DNA of 64,000 bases, from assembly GCF_030518195.1 (NCBI RefSeq), contig NZ_JAULSC010000008.1, positions 106,504 through 170,503 of the forward strand, given 5' to 3'. A program made the position numbers and the translations under genes. This document shows, in pieces, positions 33,888-42,084 of this stretch (its first letter is position 1; every line of letters begins with the position of its first letter). The notes beneath the pieces were generated by a model. That model saw nothing but the letters and a program-made list of their open reading frames with translations, searched no databases and was not told the DNA's origin. Origin of the DNA: Nocardioides cremeus. Its GTDB lineage: Bacteria > Actinomycetota > Actinomycetes > Propionibacteriales > Nocardioidaceae.

Positions 33888-34411
33888 GCGACGAGCAGGC
33901 CACCGGCGGCGACGCCCGTGACCGGAGCGGCGAGGACGTCGGCTCCCTCGCGGAGGAGGCCGCCAAGCTCTTCGGCGCCCTCACCGACTGGGCCCAGGAC
34001 CAGGCCGGCGACCTCGGCGACCTCGGCGCGGCCGGGGCCAGGGCGGCGCAGGGCGACCTGCACGACCTCGGCTCCCACCTCACCGGGCTGGCCGGGCACG
34101 CCGCCGAGGCCGCTGCACAGGTGCAGGACCACCTGGCCGGCGCCCTCGACGACAACCTCGCCACCGGCGCGCCCGAGTGCCGCTGGTGCCCGGTCTGCCG
34201 GGGCGTGCACGCCGTGCGCCAGGTCAGCCCCGAGGTCCGCGCGCACCTCGGCGCCGCCGCCTCGTCGCTGGTGCAGGCGGCCGCGGCGCTGATGGCGACC
34301 ACCCCGCCGTCGGGGCGCGGACGCGACGTCGAGACGATCGACCTCGACGACGACGAGCCCGAACCCGACCACGAGCCCGAGCCCCGCACCGACCCCGGAG
34401 ACCTCCCATGA
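33884..34411 (+). CDS. Acidic protein with CxxC, DUF5304-like
   Basis: 175 residues, unknown function. The N-terminus is Ala/Gly/Asp/Leu-rich and helical. A conserved block at about 98-140 reads ECRWCPVCRGVHAVR and continues into a hydrophobic helix (HLGAAASSLVQAAAALMA). The end is strongly acidic with Glu-Pro repeats. It resembles short proteins annotated DUF5304 beside the same ArsA and glucokinase genes in Streptomyces; that match is from memory. It overlaps both neighbours by four bases, so it is tightly coupled in the operon. Confidence 0.7.
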   Translation: MSDEQATGGDARDRSGEDVGSLAEEAAKLFGALTDWAQDQAGDLGDLGAAGARAAQGDLHDLGSHLTGLAGHAAEAAAQVQDHLAGALDDNLATGAPECRWCPVCRGVHAVRQVSPEVRAHLGAAASSLVQAAAALMATTPPSGRGRDVETIDLDDDEPEPDHEPEPRTDPGDLP

Positions 34412-35349
34412 GCCTGACCTGCGGCATCGACATCGGCGGCACCAAGATCGCCGGCGGTGTCGTCGACGAGGAGGGCACCATCCTCGAGGAGCTGCGCGTG
34501 GTCTCGCCGGCCAGCTCGGAGGAGGCGATCGAGGAGGCCGTCGCCGGCCTGGTGCGCGAGCTGCGCTCGCGCCACGACGTGCGCGCCGTGGGCGTGGGGG
34601 CGGCCGGGTACGTCGACCGCTCGCGCTCGGTGGTCATGTTCGCGCCCAACATCGCCTGGCGCGACGTGGAGATGCGCGCCGACCTGGAGCGCCGCCTCGA
34701 CCTGCCGGTGGTCATCGAGAACGACGCCAACGCCGCCGCCTGGGGCGAGTTCCGCTTCGGCGCCGGCCACGACGTCGAGGACCTGCTGCTGGTCACCGTC
34801 GGCACGGGCGTCGGCGGCGGCATCGTGCTCGACGGCGCGCTGCACCGCGGCGCCTTCGGCGTCGGTGCCGAGATCGGCCACATGCGCGTCGTGCCCAACG
34901 GGATCCTGTGCGGCTGCGGCAACCGGGGCTGCTTCGAGCAGTACGGCTCCGGCTCGGCGCTGGTGCGCGAGGCCCGCGCGGCCGCGGCCGGCGGCTCGCT
35001 CCTGGCCCGCGAGGTGCTCGACCTCGCCGGCGGCGACCCCGAGGCCATCACCGGCCCCCTCATCACCCAGGCCGCCCGCGCCGGAGACCCGTTCGCCGTC
35101 GAGCAGCTCGCCGACCTCGGCCGCTGGCTCGGCGAGGGCATCGCGTCGCTGACCGCCGTGCTCGACCCGGCCGCCGTGGTGATCGGCGGGGGAGTCAGCG
35201 AAGCCGGCGACCTGCTGCTCAACCCGATCCGCGCCGCGTTCGCCGCCCAGCTCACCGGTCGCGGCCACCGGCCCAGCCTCGAGGTCCGCAAGGCCCGCCT
35301 GGGCAACCGCGCCGGCCTCATCGGCGCGGCCGACCTCGCCCGCGTCTGA
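34408..35349 (+). CDS. ROK-family glucokinase
   Basis: 313-residue sugar kinase phosphorylating glucose. It has the ATP site DIGGTKIAGG at 8-17, ENDANAAAWGE with the catalytic Asp, the ROK signature GVGAEIGHM, and the zinc site as H plus CGCGNRGC. This is the closer match of the two tandem ROK proteins to actinobacterial ATP-glucokinase. ATG 34408 overlaps the preceding stop. A seven-base gap separates it from a second ROK kinase. Confidence 0.88.
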   Translation: MSLTCGIDIGGTKIAGGVVDEEGTILEELRVVSPASSEEAIEEAVAGLVRELRSRHDVRAVGVGAAGYVDRSRSVVMFAPNIAWRDVEMRADLERRLDLPVVIENDANAAAWGEFRFGAGHDVEDLLLVTVGTGVGGGIVLDGALHRGAFGVGAEIGHMRVVPNGILCGCGNRGCFEQYGSGSALVREARAAAAGGSLLAREVLDLAGGDPEAITGPLITQAARAGDPFAVEQLADLGRWLGEGIASLTAVLDPAAVVIGGGVSEAGDLLLNPIRAAFAAQLTGRGHRPSLEVRKARLGNRAGLIGAADLARV

Positions 35350-35356
35350 GCCGGTC

Positions 35357-36355
35357 GTGTCGCTCCTGCAGGCGGGCTCGGGCGCCCTGCGCCCCGTCGT
35401 GATCGGCGTCGACGTCGGCGGCACCAAGGTGATGGCCGCCGAGGTGGCCATCGACGGCAGCGTCTCGCGGGTCGCCCACCGGGCCACCCCCGGGCGCCGC
35501 GTCGACGTCGCGCTGCTCGAGGACGCGCTGAGCGAGGCCGTGCACGAGGTCGCCGACGGTCGCCGCGTGGCCGGCGTCGGCCTGGCCGCCGCCGGCTTCG
35601 TCGACGCCGCCGGCGAGCGGGTGGCCTTCGCGCCGCACCTGCCCTGGCGCGGCCACCAGGTCCGCGCCCGGCTCACCGACCGGTGGGGCGTGCCGGTCTT
35701 CCTCGACAACGACGCCAACTGCGTGGCCCGCGCCGAGTCGGCGCACGGCTCGGCGATGGGCGCCGCCGACGCGGTGGTGCTGACGCTGGGCACCGGCATC
35801 GGTGGCGCGGTCGTGGTCGGTGGGGTGCTGCACCGCGGCCGCAACGGCATGGCCGGCGAGTTCGGCCACACCCGGGTCGTGCCCGGGGGCCGCGACTGCG
35901 AGTGCGGCGGGCGCGGCTGCTGGGAGCAGTACTGCAGCGGCAACGCGCTGGTGCGCGCCGCCCGCGCCGGGCTCGGCCCCGACGGTCCGCTGGCGGCGGC
36001 CTGCGGCGGCGACCCGGCCGCGCTGACCGGCCCGATGGTCACCGACGCCGCCCGCGCCGGCGACCCCGCCGCGCTGGCGGCGTACGCCGAGATCGGGGAG
36101 TGGCTGGGCCTCGGGGTGGCCAACCTCGTCGCGGGCCTCGACCCCAGCGTCGTGGTCGTCGGCGGCGGGGTCTCGGCCGCGGGCGACCTGCTGCTCGAGC
36201 CGGCGCGGGAGGCGCTGGGCCGCTCGCTCGTCGGCGCCCAGCACCGGGTCGTGCCGCCGCTGCTGCGGGCGCGCTACGGCCCCGAGGCCGGGGTGGTCGG
36301 CGCCGCCGACCTGGTGCGCGAGGGCCTGGGCCGGCACGCGCGACCGCGCGGCTGA
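35357..36355 (+). CDS. Second ROK-family sugar kinase
   Basis: 332 residues, homologous to its upstream neighbour and probably from an old duplication. The ATP site is DVGGTKVMAAEV, the catalytic segment DNDANCVAR, and the zinc site H plus CECGGRGC. The substrate could be glucose or another hexose. It has a GTG start and is convergent with the next gene, 16 bases away, with only a short CCGG-CTCTG-CCGG hairpin between. Confidence 0.85.
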   Translation: MSLLQAGSGALRPVVIGVDVGGTKVMAAEVAIDGSVSRVAHRATPGRRVDVALLEDALSEAVHEVADGRRVAGVGLAAAGFVDAAGERVAFAPHLPWRGHQVRARLTDRWGVPVFLDNDANCVARAESAHGSAMGAADAVVLTLGTGIGGAVVVGGVLHRGRNGMAGEFGHTRVVPGGRDCECGGRGCWEQYCSGNALVRAARAGLGPDGPLAAACGGDPAALTGPMVTDAARAGDPAALAAYAEIGEWLGLGVANLVAGLDPSVVVVGGGVSAAGDLLLEPAREALGRSLVGAQHRVVPPLLRARYGPEAGVVGAADLVREGLGRHARPRG

Positions 36356-36371
36356 ACCGGCTCTGCCGGGG

Positions 36372-36818
36372 TCAGACCCGGGAGCCGTCGTCCCAGGGGT
36401 CGCGCGGCTCGCGGGGCATCTGGTGCACCAGGTAGACGAAGCCGCCCACGAACCAGGCCACCATCAGCCACCCGACCCAGCGCGGCAGGTCGATGCCGGC
36501 CAGCAGCGAGACCAGCAGCACCACCGGGGCGCCGAAGACGCCCATCCAGGCGATGCCGCGGTCGGGGGCCGGCACCGGCAACGGGCCTGGCTCGGGCGGC
36601 ACGAAGCGGTCCTCGTCGTCGACCGGGGGCGCGGGTGCCGGCGGGGGAGCCGGGGCCGGTTCCGGCGCGGGTTCCGGGGCGGGACCGAGCTCCGGGGCAG
36701 GGCCGGGCTCGGGGTCCGTCCTCGTCTCCGGGGCCGGCTCGGCGTCGTCGAGCTCGGCGCGCTCGCCGAAGTTCTCCACGATCGCGCGCCAGGCCTCGTC
36801 GTCCTCCTCGCGATGCAC
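36372..36818 (-). CDS. Small membrane protein with Pro/Glu-rich linker
   Basis: 148 residues, unknown function. It has a soluble N-terminus (VHREEDDEAWRAIVENFGERAEL), a low-complexity Pro/Ala/Glu stretch (about 32-68) and two C-terminal membrane helices (about 92-110 and 115-135), ending MPREPRDPWDDGSRV. Start GTG 36818 is in a frame that stays open upstream across the next gene. I know the end motif from uncharacterised Nocardioides-type proteins. Confidence 0.7.
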   Translation of the reverse strand: MHREEDDEAWRAIVENFGERAELDDAEPAPETRTDPEPGPAPELGPAPEPAPEPAPAPPPAPAPPVDDEDRFVPPEPGPLPVPAPDRGIAWMGVFGAPVVLLVSLLAGIDLPRWVGWLMVAWFVGGFVYLVHQMPREPRDPWDDGSRV

Positions 36819-36841
36819 CCTTCGAGCGTAGGCGGTGGGCC

Positions 36842-37636
36842 TCAGCCCGAGGTCACCCGGGCGACGAAGGCCGCCGTCTCCTCCACGAGCAGCGGCAGGT
36901 CGTTGTCGAGGGTGGCCACGTGGTAGCTCTCGGGCAGCCGCAGCACCGTCACGTCGCGCGAGGAGACCCGTGAGGTGATCAACGGCTCCGACGACTCGTC
37001 GACGACGTGGTCGACCGCCGAGCGGGCGTAGAGCACGGGCGCGGTGACCTGCGGCAGGTCGGCGACCAGCACCGGCCAGGCCCGCATCATCGAGTGCACC
37101 GCCTTCAGGGGCGCCCGCGGGTAGCCGTGCTCGGTGACGCCGGGCTTCTTGATGTCGTCGGTGATGCCGGGGAAGGACTTCACCACGTGCTTGAGCACCG
37201 GCAGCAGCTTGACGTCGAGACGCTTGGTGGCCACGGCCGGGTTGACCACCACGACGCCGGCGACCTGGCTCGACGACTCCACGTCGGCGGCCAGGCGCAG
37301 CACCAGCGCGCCGCCCATCGACAGCCCGGCGAGCGCCACGACGTCGCAGCGCTCCAGCAGCCGGCGGTGCGCCGCGCGGACCTCGGCGTACCAGTCCTCC
37401 CAGCGGTAGCCGTTGAGGTCCTGCCAGGTCGTGCCGTGCCCGGGCAGGCGCGGCACCTCGACGGCGTACCCGCGCTCGGCCAGCTCCTGCGCCCACGGCT
37501 TCACCGACGCCGGCTGCCCGGTGAAGCCGTGGCAGACCAGCACCCCCACGCGTCGGCCGCCGGTCAGCGACGGGTCGGGGTCGGTGGCGAGCGGGGTGGC
37601 CAGCGGGTGCACGGGCGGGGCCGACGCAGGAGTCAT
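36842..37636 (-). CDS. Alpha/beta-hydrolase (carboxylesterase/monoacylglycerol lipase-like)
   Basis: 264-residue serine hydrolase. The oxyanion region is CHGFTGQP, the nucleophile elbow GLSMGG, an Asp sits in ARSAVDHVVD and the catalytic His is in SYHVATLDND. The closest type is the bacterial carboxylesterase/monoacylglycerol lipase family, fitting the lipid genes nearby. ATG 37636 (MTPASAPP) and ATG 37648, four codons upstream, are both possible. It is divergent from the acyltransferase gene. Confidence 0.85.
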   Translation of the reverse strand: MTPASAPPVHPLATPLATDPDPSLTGGRRVGVLVCHGFTGQPASVKPWAQELAERGYAVEVPRLPGHGTTWQDLNGYRWEDWYAEVRAAHRRLLERCDVVALAGLSMGGALVLRLAADVESSSQVAGVVVVNPAVATKRLDVKLLPVLKHVVKSFPGITDDIKKPGVTEHGYPRAPLKAVHSMMRAWPVLVADLPQVTAPVLYARSAVDHVVDESSEPLITSRVSSRDVTVLRLPESYHVATLDNDLPLLVEETAAFVARVTSG

Positions 37637-37719
37637 GCGCGAGATCATGCCCTAGGCTGGTGCGCGCCGCAGGAGTCCCCAGCGGCAGTCGTCGTACGTG
37701 GTCGGGGAGGGTCGTCTCG

Positions 37720-38451
37720 GTGTTCTACTGGTTCCTCAAGTGGGTGGCCATCGGGCCTCTGCTGCGCGTGGTCTTCCGTCCCCAGGTCGAGGGCGCCGAG
37801 CACGTGCCCGAGGAGGGACCGGCGATCCTGGCCAGCAACCACCTCTCGTACGCCGACTGGCTCTTCATGCCGCTCACGCTCTCGCGCCGCGTCACCTTCG
37901 TGGCCAAGGCGGAGTACTTCACCGGCACCGGCCTGAAGGGCTGGCTGCAGAAGACGTTCTTCTCCGGCTCCGGCCAGGTGCCGATCGACCGCTCCGGCGC
38001 CGACGCCGCGGCCGGCGCGCTGCTCTCGGCCAAGCGGGTGCTGGGCGAGGGCGGCCTCTTCGGCATCTACCCCGAGGGCACCCGCTCCCACGACGGCAAG
38101 CTCTACCGCGGCAAGACCGGCGTGGCGCGCCTCGCGCTCGAGACGGGCGTGCCGGTGGTCCCGGTGGCCGTCGTGGGCACCGACGTGGTGGCCCCGCCGG
38201 GCAAGAAGTTCGGCGCCTTCACCCGGCCCGTGGTGCGCTTCGGCAAGCCCCTGGACTTCTCGCGCTACGAGGGCCTCGAGAACGACCGCTACATCCTGCG
38301 CTCGATCACCGACGAGATCATGTACGAGATCATGCGGCTCTCGGGCCAGGAGTACGTCGACATGTACGCCGCCCGCGCCAAGGAGGAGTCGAAGAAGGCC
38401 GACGCCGCCGCCGCGGCGCAGGCCGCCGGCGAGCAGAAGAAGGCGTCCTGA
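37720..38451 (+). CDS. 1-acyl-sn-glycerol-3-phosphate acyltransferase (PlsC family)
   Basis: Membrane-associated acyltransferase, 243 residues, making phosphatidic acid from lysophosphatidic acid. It has an N-terminal hydrophobic helix, the catalytic NHLSYADW (HX4D) motif, the acceptor-binding PEGTRS motif and VPVVPVAVVG. The frame is open upstream to 37660, but GTG 37720 is preceded by GGGGAGG with nine bases' spacing and gives the family N-terminus VFYWFLKW. The C-terminus is a Lys/Ala-rich tail. The stop touches the sensor kinase frame. Confidence 0.88.
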   Translation: MFYWFLKWVAIGPLLRVVFRPQVEGAEHVPEEGPAILASNHLSYADWLFMPLTLSRRVTFVAKAEYFTGTGLKGWLQKTFFSGSGQVPIDRSGADAAAGALLSAKRVLGEGGLFGIYPEGTRSHDGKLYRGKTGVARLALETGVPVVPVAVVGTDVVAPPGKKFGAFTRPVVRFGKPLDFSRYEGLENDRYILRSITDEIMYEIMRLSGQEYVDMYAARAKEESKKADAAAAAQAAGEQKKAS

Positions 38452-38519
38452 CCCGGCTGAGCCTGGCACTGCCCGGCCGCACCCGGCCCGGCACGGCCGA
38501 CCCCGACCACCCGGCGGCC

Positions 38520-39659
38520 GTGGCCGTCGAGGACCGGCTCTTCCAGGCCCTGGCCTGGCTGCGCTGGGTCGTGCTGGCCAACACGGTGGCGCTCAACGTC
38601 TACCGCTACGACAACTTCGACCGCCCCGTGCTCGGCCTGGGCGTGGTCGCGGCGCTCGTGGTCTGGACCGTGCTGGCCTGGCACCTCTACGCCGACCACG
38701 CCCGGCGCGGCTGGGCACTGTTGGGCACCGACCTGGGCATCGCCGTCGTGGCGCTGGTCAGCAGCCCGCTGGTCAAGGGTCCCGACTTCAACGCCTCGGT
38801 GCCCGGCTTCTGGGTGATGACGGCGCTGCTGGCCTGGGCGGTGCACCTGCGCTGGCAGGGCGGGCTGGTCGCCGGGCTGGTGCTGGCCGGCACCGACCTG
38901 GCCGTGCGCCAGGACGTCAGCCAGTCGGTCTACGGCAACATCTTCCTGCTGCTCATCGGCGGCCCCGTGGTCGGCTACATGGCCGGGTCGCTGCAGCAGA
39001 TGGCCGTCGAGCGCGACCGCGCCGAGCGGGCCGCCGCCACCGCGGCCGAGCGCACCCGGCTGGCCCGCGCGGTGCACGACGGCGTGCTGCAGGTCCTGGC
39101 GCTGGTGCAGCGCCGCGGGCACGAGCTGGGCGGGCAGGGCGAGGAGCTGGCGCGGCTGGCCGGTGAGCAGGAGGACGTGCTGCGCGGGCTGATCCGGAGC
39201 CAGGACGCGGCCGGGGCGACCGGCGGTGCTGGGGGTCCCGGGGGTCCTGGAGGCCCGGTGCTGCTCGACCTGGCCTCCGAGCTGGCCGCGCTCGGACGTC
39301 GTCCCGGGGTCGAGGTGGCGGTGCCGGCCGAGCCGGTGCTCCTCGACGCGCACACGACCGGTGAGCTCGTCGCCGCGGTCGGTGCGTGCCTCGACAACGT
39401 GGCGCGGCACGTGCCGGTCGGCGACGACGGCGCGCCCCCGCGCTCGTGGGTGCTGCTCGAGGCGCTGCCCGACCGGGTCGAGGTGTCGGTGCGCGACGAG
39501 GGGCCCGGCATACCCGAGGGGCGCCTCGACGAGGCCGTCGGCGAGGGGCGGCTCGGCGTCAGCGGCTCGGTGCGCGGTCGCCTCGACGACCTCGGCGGCA
39601 CCGCGACCCTGAGCACCGGCGGCTTCGGCACCGAGTGGGAGCTGGTGGTGCCGCGATGA
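38520..39659 (+). CDS. macS: MacS-type sensor histidine kinase
   Basis: 379 residues with five to six membrane helices (about 15-165), a dimerisation helix with the phosphorylated His in RAVHDGVLQVLALVQRRG, and a degenerate HATPase domain (NVARHV as N box, VRDEGPGIP, LGVSGSV). A Gly/Pro-rich linker at about 235-246 separates them. GTG 38520 is the first standard start; a CTG at 38448 overlapping the acyltransferase stop as CTGA would add 24 residues. It pairs with the regulator at 40242-40943, as MacS/MacR pairs do in actinobacteria. Confidence 0.82.
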   Translation: MAVEDRLFQALAWLRWVVLANTVALNVYRYDNFDRPVLGLGVVAALVVWTVLAWHLYADHARRGWALLGTDLGIAVVALVSSPLVKGPDFNASVPGFWVMTALLAWAVHLRWQGGLVAGLVLAGTDLAVRQDVSQSVYGNIFLLLIGGPVVGYMAGSLQQMAVERDRAERAAATAAERTRLARAVHDGVLQVLALVQRRGHELGGQGEELARLAGEQEDVLRGLIRSQDAAGATGGAGGPGGPGGPVLLDLASELAALGRRPGVEVAVPAEPVLLDAHTTGELVAAVGACLDNVARHVPVGDDGAPPRSWVLLEALPDRVEVSVRDEGPGIPEGRLDEAVGEGRLGVSGSVRGRLDDLGGTATLSTGGFGTEWELVVPR

Positions 39660-40231
39660 CCATCCACGACTCGCACCCCTTCGCCGACCCCGATCCCGAC
39701 CCCGTACGCCGCCTCCGCGGCCGGCTCGGCGGCGCCGTCAGCCTGTGGGCCGCGGGCGAGGGCGCGCTGCGCGACGGGCTGACCGTGACCTCGCAGATGC
39801 TCGCGCACGGCGAGGAGCCCAGCCTGCTCGCGCTGCTCGACCCCGACGCCGACCTCACCGACACCCTGCTCGACACCGGGCGCGCGGTGGTCTCGCTGCT
39901 GGCCTGGGAGCACCGCTACCTGGCCGACGCCTTCGCCGGCACCGCCCCGGCGCCTGGCGGGCCGTTCCGGCTGGCCGACTTCGAGCAGACCGAGTGGGGG
40001 CCGCGGCTGCTCTCGGCGCCGACCTGGGCCGGCGTCGAGCTGGTGGGCCGGCGCGAGGTCGGCTGGTCGCTCGAGGTCACCTGCCGCCTCGCGCACGTGG
40101 AGGTCGGCGACGACGACGGGCCCGGCGGGGCGCTGGGTCACCGACGGGGGCGCTACCTGCGGCTCGGCGCCGGGCCTGGCCAGGGATCTGGCCAGGGATC
40201 CGCCCAGGGGTCGGCCCAGGGATCCGAATAG
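39656..40231 (+). CDS. Flavin reductase-like (FMN-binding split-barrel) protein
   Basis: 191 residues. The body (about 18-165) resembles flavin reductase domain proteins (RLGGAVSLWAAGEG, GLTVTSQMLAHGEEPSLLALLDPDADL, HRYLADAFAGTAPAPGG), so it may bind FMN. The last 17 residues are low-complexity Gly-Gln-Gly-Ser repeats encoded by a 12-bp tandem repeat. ATG 39656 overlaps the macS stop (ATGA), and macR follows ten bases after, so it is part of the mac operon. A redox role in sensing is speculation. Confidence 0.75.
   Translation: MTIHDSHPFADPDPDPVRRLRGRLGGAVSLWAAGEGALRDGLTVTSQMLAHGEEPSLLALLDPDADLTDTLLDTGRAVVSLLAWEHRYLADAFAGTAPAPGGPFRLADFEQTEWGPRLLSAPTWAGVELVGRREVGWSLEVTCRLAHVEVGDDDGPGGALGHRRGRYLRLGAGPGQGSGQGSAQGSAQGSE
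40178..40225 (+). repeat. 12-bp tandem repeat at 3' end of flavin reductase-like gene
   Basis: Four consecutive 12-bp units (GGCCAGGGATCT, GGCCAGGGATCC, GCCCAGGGGTCG, GCCCAGGGATCC) encode Gly/Ala-Gln-Gly-Ser repeats. As a multiple of three it can change in copy number without a frameshift. Confidence 0.85.
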
Positions 40232-40241
40232 GGTCGGCGCC

Positions 40242-40943
40242 ATGACCGAGGTCACACCGTCCGACGCTGAGCCCACCGGGTCCACCACCGCCCTGCGCGT
40301 GATGGTCGTCGACGACCACCCGATGTGGCGCGACGCGGTCGAGCGTGACCTCGCCGCCGCCGGCCACGACGTGGTCGCGGTGGCGGCCACCGGCGACGAG
40401 GCACTGGCGCGGTTCCCGGCCGCCCGACCCGAGGTGGTGGTCCTCGACCTGCAGATCCCCGGGCCCTCGGGCGTCGAGGTCGCCGCCGAGGTGCTGCGCG
40501 TCGACCCCTCGGCCCGGGTGCTGATCCTCTCCGCCTCGGGCGAGCAGGCCGACGTGCTGGCCGCGGTGAAGGCCGGCGCCACCGGCTACCTGGTCAAGTC
40601 GGCCTCACGGACCGAGCTGCTGGCCGCGGTCGCCGCCGTCGCCGCCGGCGACCCCGTCTTCACCCCCGGCCTGGCCGGGCTGGTGCTGGGGGAGTACCGC
40701 CGCCTCTCCGACACCCCCGCCGACGACCCGGGCGACGGGCACCCCGAGCTGACCGAGCGCGAGACCGAGGTGCTGCGGATGGTCGCGAAGGGTTGGTCCT
40801 ACAAGCAGATCGCCGAGCGGCTGGTGCTCTCGCACCGCACTGTGCAGAACCACGTGCAGAACACGCTGCGCAAGCTGCAGATGCACAACCGCGTCGAGCT
40901 CACCCGGTGGGCGATCGAGCGCGGCCTCGACGACGATGAGTGA
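40242..40943 (+). CDS. macR: MacR-type LuxR-family response regulator
   Basis: 233 residues: a receiver domain (about 18-135) with D25-D26, phosphoacceptor in VVVLDLQIPGPSG (about D68) and lysine in GYLVKSAS. A LuxR-type helix-turn-helix (about 168-228; LTERETEVLRMVAKGWSYKQIAERL) follows with the characteristic MacR end TVQNHVQNTLRKLQMHNRVELTRWAIERG. ATG start. It overlaps the coiled-coil gene by eight bases. Confidence 0.88.
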   Translation: MTEVTPSDAEPTGSTTALRVMVVDDHPMWRDAVERDLAAAGHDVVAVAATGDEALARFPAARPEVVVLDLQIPGPSGVEVAAEVLRVDPSARVLILSASGEQADVLAAVKAGATGYLVKSASRTELLAAVAAVAAGDPVFTPGLAGLVLGEYRRLSDTPADDPGDGHPELTERETEVLRMVAKGWSYKQIAERLVLSHRTVQNHVQNTLRKLQMHNRVELTRWAIERGLDDDE

Positions 40944-41847
40944 CGAGACCGGCGACGAGCCGGGGCTGCTCGACCTCGCCGAGCAGCTCTACTCGCTGCC
41001 GCTGGGCGAGTTCACCGCCGCCCGCGACGCGCTGGTCAAGCAGCACCGCGGCACCGACCTGGCCCGCGACCTCAAGGCCCTGCGCAAGCCCACCACCGCG
41101 GCGTGGGTCGTCGACCTGCTGGTGCGCCACGAGACCGAGCAGGTCGAGCAGGTGCTCTCGGTGGGCGCCGCGCTGCGCGAGGCCCAGGAGTCGATGTCGG
41201 CCGACGAGCTGCGCAGCCTGACCCGGCAGCGCCGCCAGCTGACCGCGGCGGTCACCACCACCGCGCGGGGCCTGGCGCGCGAGCACGGGCTGCGGGTCAC
41301 CGAGGCCGTGGCCGAGCAGGTGCAGGCCACCCTCACCGCCGCGATGGTCGACGCCGAGTGCGCCCGGGCCGTGCGCAGCGGCCTGCTGGTGGCCCCGCTG
41401 GAGACCACGGGCATGGACGACGTCGACGTCGCCGGGGCGCTCGCGCTGCCGCAGGCGCTCGGCTTCGAGGCCCCGGCCGCCGCCCCGCCCGAGGCGCCCC
41501 CGCGACCCGAGCTGCGCGTCGTACCGGACCCGGAGGCGGAGGCGAAGGCCCGCGCCGCCGCCCAGGACGAGCTCGACGCCGCCGACGAGGAGCTGGCCGC
41601 GGCGCGGGAGGCTCGCGAGGAGGCCGGGCAGCGGGTGGAGGAGCTGGAGGCGCGCAGCCTGCAGGTGCAGTCGGAGATCGACGAGCTGCGCCGGCGCCTC
41701 GCGGAGCTCGAGGAGGCCAGCGACGAGGTCGACGACGAGCTCGGCGGGGCGGAGGAGGAGCGGGACGAGGCCCAGGCCGCCCTCGAGGACGCCCAGGCCG
41801 AGCGCGACCGCGCCGCGGCCGCCCTCACCGCCCTCGACCCCCGCTGA
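40936..41847 (+). CDS. Coiled-coil protein of unknown function
   Basis: 303 residues, soluble. An N-terminal domain (about 10-170; LAEQLYSLPLGEFTAARDALVKQ, LRKPTTAAWVVDLLVR) recurs in uncharacterised actinobacterial proteins. An Ala/Pro linker (about 180-205) leads to a strongly charged coiled coil (about 208-300). ATG 40936 lies inside the macR stop region, so translation is probably coupled. The stop codon TGA is the first three bases of the second 22-bp repeat array. Confidence 0.75.
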   Translation: MSDETGDEPGLLDLAEQLYSLPLGEFTAARDALVKQHRGTDLARDLKALRKPTTAAWVVDLLVRHETEQVEQVLSVGAALREAQESMSADELRSLTRQRRQLTAAVTTTARGLAREHGLRVTEAVAEQVQATLTAAMVDAECARAVRSGLLVAPLETTGMDDVDVAGALALPQALGFEAPAAAPPEAPPRPELRVVPDPEAEAKARAAAQDELDAADEELAAAREAREEAGQRVEELEARSLQVQSEIDELRRRLAELEEASDEVDDELGGAEEERDEAQAALEDAQAERDRAAAALTALDPR

Positions 41848-42084
41848 CCCGGCCCGAACTTCCCGCCCACCCGGCCCGAACTTCCCGCCCACCCGGCCTG
41901 AACTTCCCGCCGACCCGGCCTGAACTTCCCGCCCACCCGGCCCGAACCCGCATCGGTACGCATCGCATGGACCCACCCGGTGTTGGGTGCGGCTAAAGGT
42001 GAGATCCGGGCCGGCTCAGCGCGAAGTTCGGGCCGGGTCAGCGGGGGATTCGGGACGGGTCAGCGCGAAGTTCAGGCCGGGTCA
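41845..42084. repeat. Facing arrays of a 22-bp unit between convergent genes (copy 2)
   Basis: Forward units start at 41845, 41867, 41889, 41911 and 41933 (the last degenerate), sharing ACCCGGCCYGAACTTC. Inverted units lie at 41997-42018 (degenerate), 42019-42040, 42041-42062 and 42063-42084, with about 42 bases of unrelated sequence (41955-41996) between. The first forward unit begins with the stop codon of the coiled-coil gene; the outermost inverted unit begins with the stop codon of the FGGY gene on the other strand. This is the same architecture as 12538-12756. Confidence 0.88.
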
